Assembly (NCBI GenBank): GCA_963830385.1
Contig: CAWHMD010000009.1
Span: forward strand, 846,449 to 910,448
Source of the DNA: Bog-532 sp963830385
GTDB taxonomy: Bacteria; Actinomycetota; Actinomycetes; Streptosporangiales; Streptosporangiaceae
Direction of reading: 5' to 3'
Length of the DNA stretch: 64,000 nucleotides
Positions within the stretch are counted from its first letter, which is position 1. Every line of letters starts with the position of its first letter. Below are positions 25,675-33,907 of this stretch, piece after piece. Under the pieces are notes generated by a model that saw only the letters and a list, made by a program, of their open reading frames with translations, was not told the DNA's origin and searched no databases. The position numbers and the translations under genes are program-made.

Positions 25675-26599
25675 GGCGGTTGAAGTACCTCATCTGGAAC
25701 AGGCTGAAGATCAGGATGATCAGCACCAGGACGTAGCCGATCGCGGACGCGTAGCCCATCTGGAAGTTCTGGAAACCCTGCCGGTAGATGAGCATGACCA
25801 GGGTCTCGGTGCTGAACGCGGGCCCGCCCTGGGTCATCACGAAGATCTGGTCGAACGCCTGGAACGACGCGATCAGCGCGATGATCGTGACGAACATCGT
25901 GGTGTTGCTCAGCAGCGGCCAGGTGATGTTGCGGAACCGCTGCCAGGCCGAGGCGCCGTCGATCCGGGCCGCCTCGTAGAACTCGGGCGGGATCGTCTGC
26001 AGCCCGGCGATGTAGATCACCATGTAGAAGCCGACGTCCTTCCAGATGCCGACGATGATCACGGCGGGCATGGCCAGGGTGGTGCTGTCCAGCCAGTCGG
26101 TCGAGTGCACACCGATCGAGCCCAGCCAGTAGGTGATCAGCCCGATCGACGGGGTGAACATCAGCCGGAACGGGATCGCCGCGACCGCCAGCGACACCAC
26201 GGCGGGCAGGAAGATCGCCGTCCGCAGCACGCCGCGGCCGGGCAGCCCGCGCCGGTTCAGCAGCAGGGCCAGGGCCAGCGCCAGCGCCACCGAGACGGGG
26301 GTGGTGACGGCCGCGTAGTACACGGTGTTGCCCAGGTCGCCCCAGAACTGGTGGCTCTGCAGCAAGGTGGTGTAGTTGGCCAGCCCCACGTACTTGGCCA
26401 CGCCGAACACCGAGTAGTTGGTGAACGACAAGATGGCCGCTCTGATCAGCGGATAGAACATGAACACGCCCATGACCGCCAGGCTCGGCAGCATGAATGC
26501 GTAGGCGACGAGGATGCGCCGCCGGCGCGAGCGCGTGGCGAACGGAGCTTTCATCCGCGCCACGCGCCCGGCCGGCCGCGTCAGCGGCGAGGCAGCCAT
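25658..26599 (-). CDS. Carbohydrate ABC transporter permease, MalF type
   Basis: 313 residues. Six helices are visible, with the EAA motif EAARIDGASAWQRFRNITWPLL and the N-terminal block LVAYAFMLPSLAVMGVFMFYPLIRA. The ATG directly follows the TAA of the binding-protein gene (TAA-ATG with no gap). It is part of the arabinoside importer. Confidence 0.93.
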   Translation of the reverse strand: MAASPLTRPAGRVARMKAPFATRSRRRRILVAYAFMLPSLAVMGVFMFYPLIRAAILSFTNYSVFGVAKYVGLANYTTLLQSHQFWGDLGNTVYYAAVTTPVSVALALALALLLNRRGLPGRGVLRTAIFLPAVVSLAVAAIPFRLMFTPSIGLITYWLGSIGVHSTDWLDSTTLAMPAVIIVGIWKDVGFYMVIYIAGLQTIPPEFYEAARIDGASAWQRFRNITWPLLSNTTMFVTIIALIASFQAFDQIFVMTQGGPAFSTETLVMLIYRQGFQNFQMGYASAIGYVLVLIILIFSLFQMRYFNRRAIRY

Positions 26600-27871
26600 T
26601 TACCCGCCCAGGTAGCCGTTGACCTGGGTGTTGGCGGCGTTCAGGGTCGAGGTGACCGGCGCCCCCTGGAGGATCTTCTCGATCGCCGGCTCCCAGGTGT
26701 TGGTCTCGACGTTGGTGTACTGGGTGCCGAGCTCGTAGGCCTGCGCGCTCTTGGACACGCTCTGGAAGTCGGCCACGTCCGGGTTGGCCTTGAGGTCGGC
26801 CGCGGTGACCCCGGTGTTGGTGGGTACGAAGCCGGTGTGGACGGCGTAGTAGGTCTGGCTGCTGACGGTGCTCCACCAGGTGAAGAACGTCTCCGCCGCG
26901 GTCTGCTGGGCCGGGCTGTCCTTGGCGTTGACGGACATGCCGACCACGTCGGCCAGCGTGACGGTCTTCTTCGGGCCGGCCGGGATCGGCGCCAGGCCGA
27001 AGTCCACCTTGGCGGTCTGGTAACCGGTGGTGGCCCACGGGCCGTTCATCTCCATGGCGGCCTTCTGGGCCGTGAACAGGCTGTCCGCCTCGGCGCCGGT
27101 GATGTTCTTGGGCGCGATCCCGTCCTTGATGACGAGCTTGGACCACTGGTCGACCGCGCTCATCGTGCCCGGGTCGGACAGCATGCTCTTGGTCGCGTCG
27201 GAGTTCGTCACCCCGCCGCCGTTCTCCCACATCAGGATCGGCCACATCGCGATCGTGTTGTTCTCCGCCAGCGCGATGCCGTACTGCGGGGACGAGCCGC
27301 CCTTGGACAGCTTGACCGCGTCCGCCTGCCACTGGGCCCAGTTCGCGGGCGGCCCGGACAGGCCCGCCTTGGAGAACAGCGTCTTGTTCCAGTAGAGCAT
27401 CAGCGGGGCGAAGTTGGCCGGGACCGCGTACTGGGTCCCCTTCACCTTGGTCGCGTCGGTGGCGGCGCTCACCAGCGAGCCGGTGTTGTTCGCGGAGTTG
27501 CTGTAGTAGCTGGTCAGCGGGGCGAACACGTTCTTGGCGGCGTACTGCGGCAGCTGCTGGGTGTCCATCGCCACGACGTCGGGGCCGTTGCCGGCCGCGT
27601 AGGCGGGCAGCAGCTTTTCGTAGAAAACGTCCCACGGCATGATCGTCATCTTGATCGTGATGTTCGGGTGCGTCTGGTTGAACTTGGCCACCAGCGCCTT
27701 GACCGCGGGCTCGTCCGGGCCGGTGAAGCCGTTCCAGTAGGTGAGGGTGACGTGGCCGGACGAACCCGACGAGCTCGAGGAGCTGGACGAGCCCCCCGAT
27801 GAGCAGCCGGCGGCGACCACGGCGAGCGTGGTCGCGGCGGCGAGGCTTGCGCCGATGAGCCGAAGTCTCAT
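26600..27871 (-). CDS. Extracellular sugar-binding lipoprotein
   Basis: 423 residues with a lipobox (LAVVAAGCSSGG, Cys23) and then a Ser/Gly linker. The family-1 solute-binding fold follows: VTLTYWNGFTGPDEPAVKALVAKFNQ, DVVAMDTQQLPQYAA, and the AAMEMNGPWATTGYQTAK region. It captures a sugar or oligosaccharide and delivers it to the two permeases encoded next. Given the GH51 gene upstream, arabinose-containing oligosaccharides are the expected ligand; this is inference. Confidence 0.92.
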   Translation of the reverse strand: MRLRLIGASLAAATTLAVVAAGCSSGGSSSSSSSSGSSGHVTLTYWNGFTGPDEPAVKALVAKFNQTHPNITIKMTIMPWDVFYEKLLPAYAAGNGPDVVAMDTQQLPQYAAKNVFAPLTSYYSNSANNTGSLVSAATDATKVKGTQYAVPANFAPLMLYWNKTLFSKAGLSGPPANWAQWQADAVKLSKGGSSPQYGIALAENNTIAMWPILMWENGGGVTNSDATKSMLSDPGTMSAVDQWSKLVIKDGIAPKNITGAEADSLFTAQKAAMEMNGPWATTGYQTAKVDFGLAPIPAGPKKTVTLADVVGMSVNAKDSPAQQTAAETFFTWWSTVSSQTYYAVHTGFVPTNTGVTAADLKANPDVADFQSVSKSAQAYELGTQYTNVETNTWEPAIEKILQGAPVTSTLNAANTQVNGYLGG

Positions 27872-27916
27872 GTGTGCCTTCCTCCTTTGGACGGCCCTGG
27901 TTTAGGTGGCGCTGAT

Positions 27917-29395
27917 TCAGATCTGAAACGTCAAAACGGTGAGGGAATGGGCGGGGAACGTGTGGGTGGTGCCGGACCCGAACTTCTCGATCGTGCCGGC
28001 GGTGACGGTGACCGCTTCGGGCTTGTCGAAGTCGTTGGTGGCCAGCACGCTGTCGCCGTTGACTTCCTCGACGGTGGCGGTGACCGGCTCGAACGACTGG
28101 GCGAACTGCAACTCGGTGCTGACGTCGTGCTCGGGGTCGCGGTTGATCACGCTGAGCATGACCTGGCGCCGGCCGGGGGAGTAGGTCGCCGCCGCATCCA
28201 GCACCGGGAACGGGCCGAGGTCGGCGACCTGGTACGGCCACGGCTCGTCGTCGGTGGACTGCACCAGCTCGTGGGTGTCACACGAGGTGAAGACGTCCAG
28301 CGACTGCTCGCCCAGGTGGTCGGCGAACAGCCGCAGCGGGTGGTAGATGCTCTGCAAGAACAGACCGTCGTCCCTGGTCACGATCGGGGCGATGACGTTG
28401 ACCAGCTGGGCCAGGTTGGCGATGGGGACCAGTGCGCTGTGCCGCAGGAACCCGTGCAGGAACGTGGTCACCGCCAGCGCGTCGGCCAGCGTGTACCGCT
28501 CCTCCAGGCCCTCGATGCCCTCGCGCTCGCGGAACCACACGTTCCACTCGTCGTAGGCGATGCGGATCGGGTGCTTGATCTTCTGGTTGTAGCGGACCTG
28601 CTCGATCAGGGCGCCGGTAATCCGGATGGCCCGCTCGGCCTGGTGCGGCATCAGCACGTCGGTCCAGTAGTCGTCGCTGCCGGTGTAGATGTGCACGCTG
28701 TGGTAGCGGACGAACTCCGCCAGCCCCTCCAGCACCACCCGGTCCCAGTCGGCCCAGCCGGTCTCGCCGCAGGAGACCAGCTCGATGCTGGGGTCGGTCC
28801 AGGTCATCACCTTGGCGTACTGCCGGGCGGCCTTGACGTAGTCCTGCGCCGACAGCTGGCCGATCTGCCACGGACCGTACATCTCGTTGCCCAGGCCCCA
28901 CAGCTTGACCCCGTACGGCTCCTCGTGGCCGTTGGCCCGCCGCTGGCCGACCCAGTAGGTGTCGTCGGTGCCGTTGCAGTACTCGACCCAGGCGGCGGCC
29001 TCGTCCATGGTGCCGGTGCCCATGTTCACGCACAGGTAGGGCTCGGTGCCGACCAGCTCGCAGTAGCGCATGAACTCGTCGGTGCCGAACCGGTTCGATT
29101 CCACCCCGTGCCAGGCCAGGTCGGGCCGGCGGGGCCGCTGGTCGCGCGGTCCGATGCCGTCCGCCCAGTGATAGCCGGACACGAAGTTCCCGCCCGGCCA
29201 GCGCAGCAGCGGTGGCTTCAGTCGCCGGACCGCCTCGATCACGTCGGTGCGGAAGCCCTCGGCGTCGGACAGCGGCGAGCCCTCGTCGAACACGCCGCCG
29301 TAGATGCACCGGCCCAGATGCTCGGTGAAGCCGCCCAGGATCCGGCGGTCGACGGGTCCGAGCACGCGATCGAGATCGAGTTTGATGACGGCCAC
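27917..29395 (-). CDS. GH51 alpha-L-arabinofuranosidase
   Basis: 492 residues from GTG 29393-29395, behind GAGGAGG. The acid/base Glu is Glu171 in WGLGNEMYGPW, and the nucleophile is Glu283 in YDEWNVWF, as in characterised GH51 enzymes. It begins IKLDLDRVLGPVDRRILGGFTEHLG. With no signal peptide it should act in the cytoplasm on arabino-oligosaccharides brought in by the ABC importer, whose genes follow 45 bases downstream. It is controlled by the divergent LacI regulator through the dyad at 29453-29478. Confidence 0.93.
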   Translation of the reverse strand: MAVIKLDLDRVLGPVDRRILGGFTEHLGRCIYGGVFDEGSPLSDAEGFRTDVIEAVRRLKPPLLRWPGGNFVSGYHWADGIGPRDQRPRRPDLAWHGVESNRFGTDEFMRYCELVGTEPYLCVNMGTGTMDEAAAWVEYCNGTDDTYWVGQRRANGHEEPYGVKLWGLGNEMYGPWQIGQLSAQDYVKAARQYAKVMTWTDPSIELVSCGETGWADWDRVVLEGLAEFVRYHSVHIYTGSDDYWTDVLMPHQAERAIRITGALIEQVRYNQKIKHPIRIAYDEWNVWFREREGIEGLEERYTLADALAVTTFLHGFLRHSALVPIANLAQLVNVIAPIVTRDDGLFLQSIYHPLRLFADHLGEQSLDVFTSCDTHELVQSTDDEPWPYQVADLGPFPVLDAAATYSPGRRQVMLSVINRDPEHDVSTELQFAQSFEPVTATVEEVNGDSVLATNDFDKPEAVTVTAGTIEKFGSGTTHTFPAHSLTVLTFQI

Positions 29396-29452
29396 GCGGG
29401 ATTGCCCTCCTCGAGCTGGAAGAACTGGGAAAAGCTGAACGGGAAACTGAAC

Positions 29453-29478
29453 TTGCGACGTAGCATGCCACGTGGCAA
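29453..29478. promoter_or_regulatory. Double LacI operator in arabinoside locus
   Basis: Two abutting 12-bp dyads: TGCGACGTAGCA (29454-29465, imperfect) and TGCCACGTGGCA (29466-29477, perfect), each with the ACGT core typical of LacI-family sites. Together they make a 26-bp dyad with TTGC and GCAA at the outer ends. They lie between the GH51 start and the lacI start, 55 bases from the latter. Confidence 0.78.
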
Positions 29479-29532
29479 GCTGCCGTGCAATAGCCTGTTT
29501 CGCAATCAGTTGACCTGTCCGGGAGGGCCGAC

Positions 29533-30549
29533 GTGCCGGTGACCCAGGGGGACGTCGCGCGCCGGGCGGGGGTGTCACCGCGGACGGTTTCGAACGTCGT
29601 CAATGAGTTCCCGCTGGTCTCCGACGAGCTGCGGCAGCGCGTCCAGCGCGCCATCGACGAGCTCGGCTACCAGCCCAACCTGGTCGCCCGCAACCTGCGG
29701 CAGGGCCGGTCGGGGATGATCGGGCTGGCCGTCCCCGAGCTGTCGGTGCCGTACTTCTCCGAGCTGGCGGGCCTGGTCATCGCCGAGGCCCGGCGGCACT
29801 CCTACACGGTGGTGGTCGAGCAGACCGACGGCGACCCCGGCCGTGAGCAGCAGTTGCTGCACCAGAACGACCGGGGTCACCTGTTCGACGGATTGATCTT
29901 CAGCCCGCTGGGGCTGGGCCAGGCCGAGCTGCGCCGCTACGCCGGCGACATCCCGGTCGTCCTGCTCGGCGAGCACATCGAGGACGGGGCGTTCGACCAC
30001 GTGGGCATCGACAACGTGGCCGCCGCCCGGGACGCCACCGCTCACCTGATCGGGCTGGGCCGCCAGCGCATCGCGGCCATCGGCCACCAGAGCCACTCGC
30101 CGGGCGAGACCGGGCAGCTGCGGTCGGCCGGGTACCGGGAGGCACTGCGAGCGGGCGGCCTGCGCTACCGCCCGTCCCTGGTCGTGCCGGCGTCCTCGTT
30201 CCACCGCGGCAGCGGCGCCGGCGCCATGGACCGGCTACTGGACCAGCCCACGGTGCCGGACGCGGTGTTCTGCTACAACGACCTGCTGGCGATCGGGGCC
30301 ATGCACACGGTCCTGCGCCGCGGCCTGCGGATCCCGGACGACGTCGCCATCGTCGGCTTCGACGACATCGAGGAGTCCCGGTACGCGTTCCCCGCTCTGA
30401 CCACGATCTGCCCGGACAAGGGCGAGCTGGCCCGCTGCGCGGTGGCCCAGCTGTTCGCGCGGCTCAAGGACCAGACCGCCCCGGCCGCCTCGCACCAGGT
30501 CGGCTACCAGCTCACGATCCGTGGCAGCAGCCAGCCGTCGCCTCGCTGA
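29533..30549 (+). CDS. LacI-family regulator of arabinoside utilisation
   Basis: 338 residues from GTG 29533 behind GGGAGGG. The HTH is TQGDVARRAGVSPRTVSNVVN and the hinge IDELGYQPNLVARNLRQGRSG. The effector domain is periplasmic-binding-protein-like with DAVFCYNDLLAIGAMHTVLRRG and IVGFDDIEESRYAFPALTTI. It is divergent from the GH51/ABC operon. It probably represses it, with an arabinose-type inducer, judging by context. Its last 38 bases overlap the convergent DUF899 gene. Confidence 0.92.
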   Translation: MPVTQGDVARRAGVSPRTVSNVVNEFPLVSDELRQRVQRAIDELGYQPNLVARNLRQGRSGMIGLAVPELSVPYFSELAGLVIAEARRHSYTVVVEQTDGDPGREQQLLHQNDRGHLFDGLIFSPLGLGQAELRRYAGDIPVVLLGEHIEDGAFDHVGIDNVAAARDATAHLIGLGRQRIAAIGHQSHSPGETGQLRSAGYREALRAGGLRYRPSLVVPASSFHRGSGAGAMDRLLDQPTVPDAVFCYNDLLAIGAMHTVLRRGLRIPDDVAIVGFDDIEESRYAFPALTTICPDKGELARCAVAQLFARLKDQTAPAASHQVGYQLTIRGSSQPSPR

Positions 30550-31270
30550 CGTCGGACCAGCCCTTCATCGGACCCTGGGCCATCTCCGGGTGGTCGTACT
30601 CGTCGTTCCAGTTCCACCAGTTGTAGGGCGCGGTCTGCGGGTAACCGTCGGGGGAGTCCTCCCAGGTCTCCTGGCGCCCGAGCGGGCTCAGGTCCAGGTA
30701 GCTCCAGGTGCTGCCGAGCGCCTCGTCGCCCCGGTTGTTGATGAAGTAGGTCCGGTACACCTGGTCGCCATCACGGAAGAAGACGTTCGTGCCGTGGTAC
30801 TCGTCCACGCCGTGATCGACGTCCCAGTCGTCGGTGATCGTGTACCAGGGGTGGGTCCAGCCCATCCGTTCCTTCAGCCTTGTGATGTCGGCCTGCGGCG
30901 CCCGCGACGCGTAAGCGAACGTGATGTCCCTGGTGTTCAGGTGCACCACCGGCGCGACCTGGTCGGCCATCATCGAGCAGCCGTGGCAGGCGTGCTCGGG
31001 CCAGCCGGTCACCCCCGGCTCGAAGAACGCCCGGTAGATGACCAGCTGGCTTCGGCCCGCGAACATCTCCGCCAGGCTCACCCGGCCGTCCGGGCCGTCG
31101 AACGCGTACGCCTTGCCGACCGCCAGCCATGGCATCCGGCGGCGGGCCGCTGCCAGCGCGTCATGGGCCCTGGTCACTTCTTTTTCCTGAAAAAGTAGCC
31201 GCTCCCGGGCGTTCTCCCATTCCTGCGCGGTGACAACGGGGGGAGTCTTCATGTCCTTGGTGGTCGTCAT
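30512..31270 (-). CDS. DUF899-family thioredoxin-fold protein
   Basis: 252 residues. Family blocks are EKEVTRAHDALAAARRRMPW, LVIYRAFFEPG and HACHGCSMMADQ, where CHGC occupies the thioredoxin-like active site, plus TWSYLDLSPLGRQETWEDSP. DUF899 proteins are common next to ArsR/SRPBCC genes, as here. They are probably redox-active but uncharacterised. The ATG lies three bases after the ArsR stop, showing tight coupling. It ends in a Cys-Cys-His tail (TAGCCHGS). Confidence 0.88.
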   Translation of the reverse strand: MTTTKDMKTPPVVTAQEWENARERLLFQEKEVTRAHDALAAARRRMPWLAVGKAYAFDGPDGRVSLAEMFAGRSQLVIYRAFFEPGVTGWPEHACHGCSMMADQVAPVVHLNTRDITFAYASRAPQADITRLKERMGWTHPWYTITDDWDVDHGVDEYHGTNVFFRDGDQVYRTYFINNRGDEALGSTWSYLDLSPLGRQETWEDSPDGYPQTAPYNWWNWNDEYDHPEMAQGPMKGWSDVSEATAGCCHGS

Positions 31271-31273
31271 GGC

Positions 31274-31648
31274 TTACGTCCCTTCTCCTGTCTTCTGCTG
31301 GTCCAGGTGGTTCCTGAGCGCATCGAGCGGGCCGTCCCAGTCACGGGCCAGGGCGGCCAGGAACTGCTGGGCGACCTGCATCGGCGCCGAATGCAGCCGG
31401 TAGCGCACCCGGCGCCGCTCGCCCGGCTCGGCCGTCACCAGCCCCGCCTCGGACAGCAGGGCCAGGTGCTTGGCGATGGCCTGCCGGGTGATCGGCAGCC
31501 GCCCGGCCAGGTCGGTGGCGGTGGCCGGGCCCCCGGTCGCCAGCGCGGCCAGGATGGTGCGCCGGGTCGGATCGGCCAGCGCGACGAACACCTGCTCGGC
31601 GACCGCCTCGATGCCGGGGGGGCCGGTGTCCGCGGAATCAGCGGCCAT
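31274..31648 (-). CDS. ArsR-family winged-helix regulator
   Basis: About 124 residues from ATG 31646-31648; GTG 31669 is an alternative start. The HTH is FVALADPTRRTILAALATG, then ATDLAGRLPITRQAIAKHLALLSEAGLVTAEPGERRRVRYRL, a metal-free ArsR subtype. The start overlaps the SRPBCC stop by 11 bases. It probably binds the two GCAAC-N6-GTTGC sites upstream of the operon and autoregulates. Confidence 0.9.
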   Translation of the reverse strand: MAADSADTGPPGIEAVAEQVFVALADPTRRTILAALATGGPATATDLAGRLPITRQAIAKHLALLSEAGLVTAEPGERRRVRYRLHSAPMQVAQQFLAALARDWDGPLDALRNHLDQQKTGEGT

Positions 31649-32072
31649 CGAGGTAGAGGTCCAGCTCACCCAGCTCGCTGACCCAGCCCTTCGCGTGGCT
31701 GTCGTACTCGGTGTGGTACACCTCGTCCGGCAGCTGCGCGAACCCGGTCTCGACCACGGTCAGCCGGGTACCGTCGCCGGCCGCCTCGAGGGTGAACTCC
31801 ACGTACGTCCGACGTGTGTCGTCCTCCGGCAGCCCGCTGATCTGCCAGGTGTAGGCGAACAGCGACGGTTTCTCGACCTGCTCGACCCGCATGTGCACGG
31901 TGTAGCCGTTGGCCCACGTCATCTCGGCCGCCCCGCCCGGCCGCAGGTCGATGCTGGCCCCCCGGTCACCGAACCACGTGCCCAGCCCCTCGGCCGTCGT
32001 CAGCGCCGCCCATACCGCCTCCCGCGGATGCGCCAGCTCCACCGTCCGCTCCACCCGATCCGGAAACCCCAC
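31638..32072 (-). CDS. SRPBCC (AHA1-like) protein
   Basis: 144 residues from GTG 32070-32072, chosen for its GAAGGGATC ribosome site; the frame continues upstream to ATG 32105, which lies over the promoter. The AHA1/START fold is marked by VERTVELAHPREAVWAALTTAEGL, the SLFAYTWQI strand and RLTVVETGFAQLPDE. The hydrophobic cavity of this family binds lipids or small ligands. It is the first gene of the ArsR-DUF899 operon. Confidence 0.85.
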   Translation of the reverse strand: MGFPDRVERTVELAHPREAVWAALTTAEGLGTWFGDRGASIDLRPGGAAEMTWANGYTVHMRVEQVEKPSLFAYTWQISGLPEDDTRRTYVEFTLEAAGDGTRLTVVETGFAQLPDEVYHTEYDSHAKGWVSELGELDLYLDGR

Positions 32073-32096
32073 ACCGATCCCTTCCCTTTTTTGATA

Positions 32097-32142
32097 GCAA
32101 CTCATTGGTTGCAATATTATAGCAACCCCCTAGTTGCGTCAA
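32097..32142 (-). promoter_or_regulatory. Promoter with two tandem ArsR operators
   Basis: A minus-strand promoter is readable: -35 TTGACG (complement of 32137-32142) and -10 TATAAT (complement of 32116-32121), with a 15-base spacer. Two GCAAC-N6-GTTGC dyads (32097-32112 and 32122-32137), 25 bases apart, overlap the spacer and lie just below the -10. Bound ArsR would block the polymerase. Confidence 0.75.
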
Positions 32143-32188
32143 GCCGCCGCCCCGGCCCCCGCGCCCCGGCCCTCCACTTCCGCCGAGT

Positions 32189-32204
32189 GATAACAGCAAG
32201 AAGC
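32189..32204. repeat. Dispersed repeat GATAACAGCAAGAAGC, copy 1
   Basis: The 16-base sequence is identical in all four copies (also 33191, 33377 and 47072). In copies 1 and 3 it is preceded by T in TGATAA, and in copy 2 by TTGATAA. Here it lies between the ArsR promoter and the 3' end of the glycosylase gene. Confidence 0.85.
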
Positions 32205-32241
32205 GGGCAGCGGCCTCATTGGTGTCCAGCGCCGCTCAGTC

Positions 32242-33090
32242 CTAAGCCGCGGAAATCGACGACGGTGCGGCCGTGCCCGGCGCCAGCAGTTGCTCGGCCG
32301 AGCACCACCAGCTGGTCCGGCCGTCGACCGGGGCGGTCTGCATCGGTGCGTGGTCGCGCGGGCAGGTGCCGCCCCGGCGCCGGTACGGAATGATCGTCAG
32401 GTTGTGCACGCCACCCTCGCGCAGCGCCAGCCTGATCGAGTCGCGGCTGGCCCGGAGCAGCCGGTTCTGCTCGATCGCGGTGAGGCTGTCCACCGCCCGG
32501 GCCGGGTGCACCCGGGCGCGCCACAGGATCTCGTCGGCCAGCAGGTTGCCGATGCCGGCGATCCGGTGCTGGTCCATCAGCCGGGCCTTGACCGGTGCGG
32601 TGCTGTCGGTCAGCACCGCCCGGAACTGCGCGGGCGTGATCACCTGGGCATCGGGCCCCAGCTTCTCGATCGGCGGGTTGAGCCGGACCCGGCCCAGCCG
32701 CCGCGGGTCGACCAGCATGAGCCGCCCGCCGTCGGCGAAGTTCAGCGTGAAACGGGCCCATCGGTAATCGCCGGGCTTGCGGCCGCCTTCCCAGTAGTCG
32801 CCGCCGTCGACCTCGGTCCCGTTCGCGTCGGCGATCACGATCTTGCCCGACATCCCCAGATGAATGCCGAGCGTGACCTCATCGGTCTCGGGCCCGGTCA
32901 GGCACCACATGCTCTTCCCGCGCCGCATCGCGCTGACGAGTTCACCCCCCAGCAGCGCATGCCGGATTTCCCCCGGCAGATGCGGCCGGCACACAAAGGT
33001 GTCGCTGTCATCGACGTCGACAATGCGCCGCCCCAGCCCGTTCCGCTCGATGACCGTCCGGGCCGACTCCACCTCCGGCAACTCCGGCAC
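32242..33090 (-). CDS. Fpg/Nei-family DNA glycosylase-lyase
   Basis: 282 residues from GTG 33088-33090 behind GGGAGGG. After Met removal the N-terminus is PELPEVE, giving the catalytic Pro and Glu of the base-excision glycosylase. The H2TH region is IAGIGNLLADEILWRARVHP. The C-terminal zinc finger is non-canonical: C-x3-H (TCPRDH), then a single WWC, without the usual CxxC-x16-CxxC. The protein removes oxidised bases and cleaves abasic sites. A frame extending to 33279 lacks a ribosome site. Confidence 0.87.
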   Translation of the reverse strand: MPELPEVESARTVIERNGLGRRIVDVDDSDTFVCRPHLPGEIRHALLGGELVSAMRRGKSMWCLTGPETDEVTLGIHLGMSGKIVIADANGTEVDGGDYWEGGRKPGDYRWARFTLNFADGGRLMLVDPRRLGRVRLNPPIEKLGPDAQVITPAQFRAVLTDSTAPVKARLMDQHRIAGIGNLLADEILWRARVHPARAVDSLTAIEQNRLLRASRDSIRLALREGGVHNLTIIPYRRRGGTCPRDHAPMQTAPVDGRTSWWCSAEQLLAPGTAAPSSISAA

Positions 33091-33190
33091 GTCACCCTCC
33101 CGTCGCCAACCAGCCAGCACCGCAAATCCGGGCGTCAAGTGATCTAAGCACAGTAATCGCGACCCAGGTTCCACCCATCGCACCCGGCTT

Positions 33191-33206
33191 GATAACAGCA
33201 AGAAGC
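33191..33206. repeat. Dispersed repeat GATAACAGCAAGAAGC, copy 2
   Basis: Perfect copy, 101 bases upstream of the glycosylase GTG. Confidence 0.85.
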
Positions 33207-33376
33207 ACAGCCGGCCGAACCGATGATCCATTGCCGGGTGACGTTTCCAGTGAATACGACTGAGAACGTCACCGAGCAATAGATCTTGAAACTCGATAGC
33301 CGCCAGCGATGAGCGTGACGCCGCCGGCCCTTGGGCGCCCAGTCCCCGAGGCGTCCCGCCCGCTCACCCCAGCACT

Positions 33377-33392
33377 GATAACAGCAAGAAGC
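33377..33392. repeat. Dispersed repeat GATAACAGCAAGAAGC, copy 3
   Basis: Perfect copy, directly abutting the tandem repeat at 33392. Confidence 0.85.
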
Positions 33393-33429
33393 GGCGCAGC
33401 CGCAACCCGAGCCGGCGCAGCCGCAACCC
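33392..33429. repeat. Tandem 17-bp repeat, period 21
   Basis: Two copies of CGGCGCAGCCGCAACCC (33392-33408, 33413-33429), adjoining repeat copy 3. Confidence 0.75.
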
Positions 33430-33466
33430 CAAGCCTCCGCGAGGGACCGGGGCCGGTCAGCGGGGC

Positions 33467-33871
33467 CTAAGCCTGCTCTATGCGGACCATGTTGCCGGCC
33501 GGGTCGCGGACGGCGGCGTCGCGGACGCCCCAGAACTGGTCGGCGGGCTCCTGCAGGATCTCGACGCCGGGGGTGGTGGCGAGCTTGTCGAAGGTCGCGT
33601 CGAGGTTGTCGGTGCGGAGCTGGATCAATGACAGCGCGCCCTTGGCCAGCAGGGCGGCCAGCGCGTCGCCATCTTCCTGGGAGCGGCCCGCGTGCGGCTC
33701 CGACAGCACGATCTGGATTTCAGGCTGGCTGTCGATGGCCAGCGTGATCCAGCGGAAGCTGCCGTCGGCGACCTCGTTGCGCACGGTCATCCCGAGGGTG
33801 TCACGGTAAAAGGCGAGAGCGGCGTCGATGTCGTCGACAGTGACGTGCACGCCACACAGTGAAATGCTCAT
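33467..33871 (-). CDS. VOC-family (glyoxalase-like) protein
   Basis: 134 residues with the VOC beta-alpha-beta fold: GVHVTVDDIDAALAFYRDTLGM, LIQLRTDNLDATFDKLATT and RDPAGNMVRIEQA. The metal-ligand pattern is partial (His9 and the terminal Glu). It may be an isomerase, dioxygenase or binding protein. The AraC gene lies 36 bases upstream on the same strand, a pairing often seen in actinomycetes. Confidence 0.87.
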   Translation of the reverse strand: MSISLCGVHVTVDDIDAALAFYRDTLGMTVRNEVADGSFRWITLAIDSQPEIQIVLSEPHAGRSQEDGDALAALLAKGALSLIQLRTDNLDATFDKLATTPGVEILQEPADQFWGVRDAAVRDPAGNMVRIEQA

Positions 33872-33907
33872 GACCTGATGTTAGGCAGGCGCCCAATCAG
33901 CCGCTTC

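Larger units (their letters stand above)
33091..33466. other. Gene-free stretch with repeats upstream of glycosylase
   Basis: The 376 bases between the glycosylase start and the VOC gene stop hold no supported gene. They carry two of the four GATAACAGCAAGAAGC copies and a tandem repeat, and are otherwise unremarkable. Confidence 0.6.

Noticed and set aside
25383..28241. A 952-residue minus-strand frame across the ABC importer region
   Set aside because: It is a low-complexity Arg/Pro/Gly-rich shadow of the permease and binding-protein genes, which are clearly coding in other frames.
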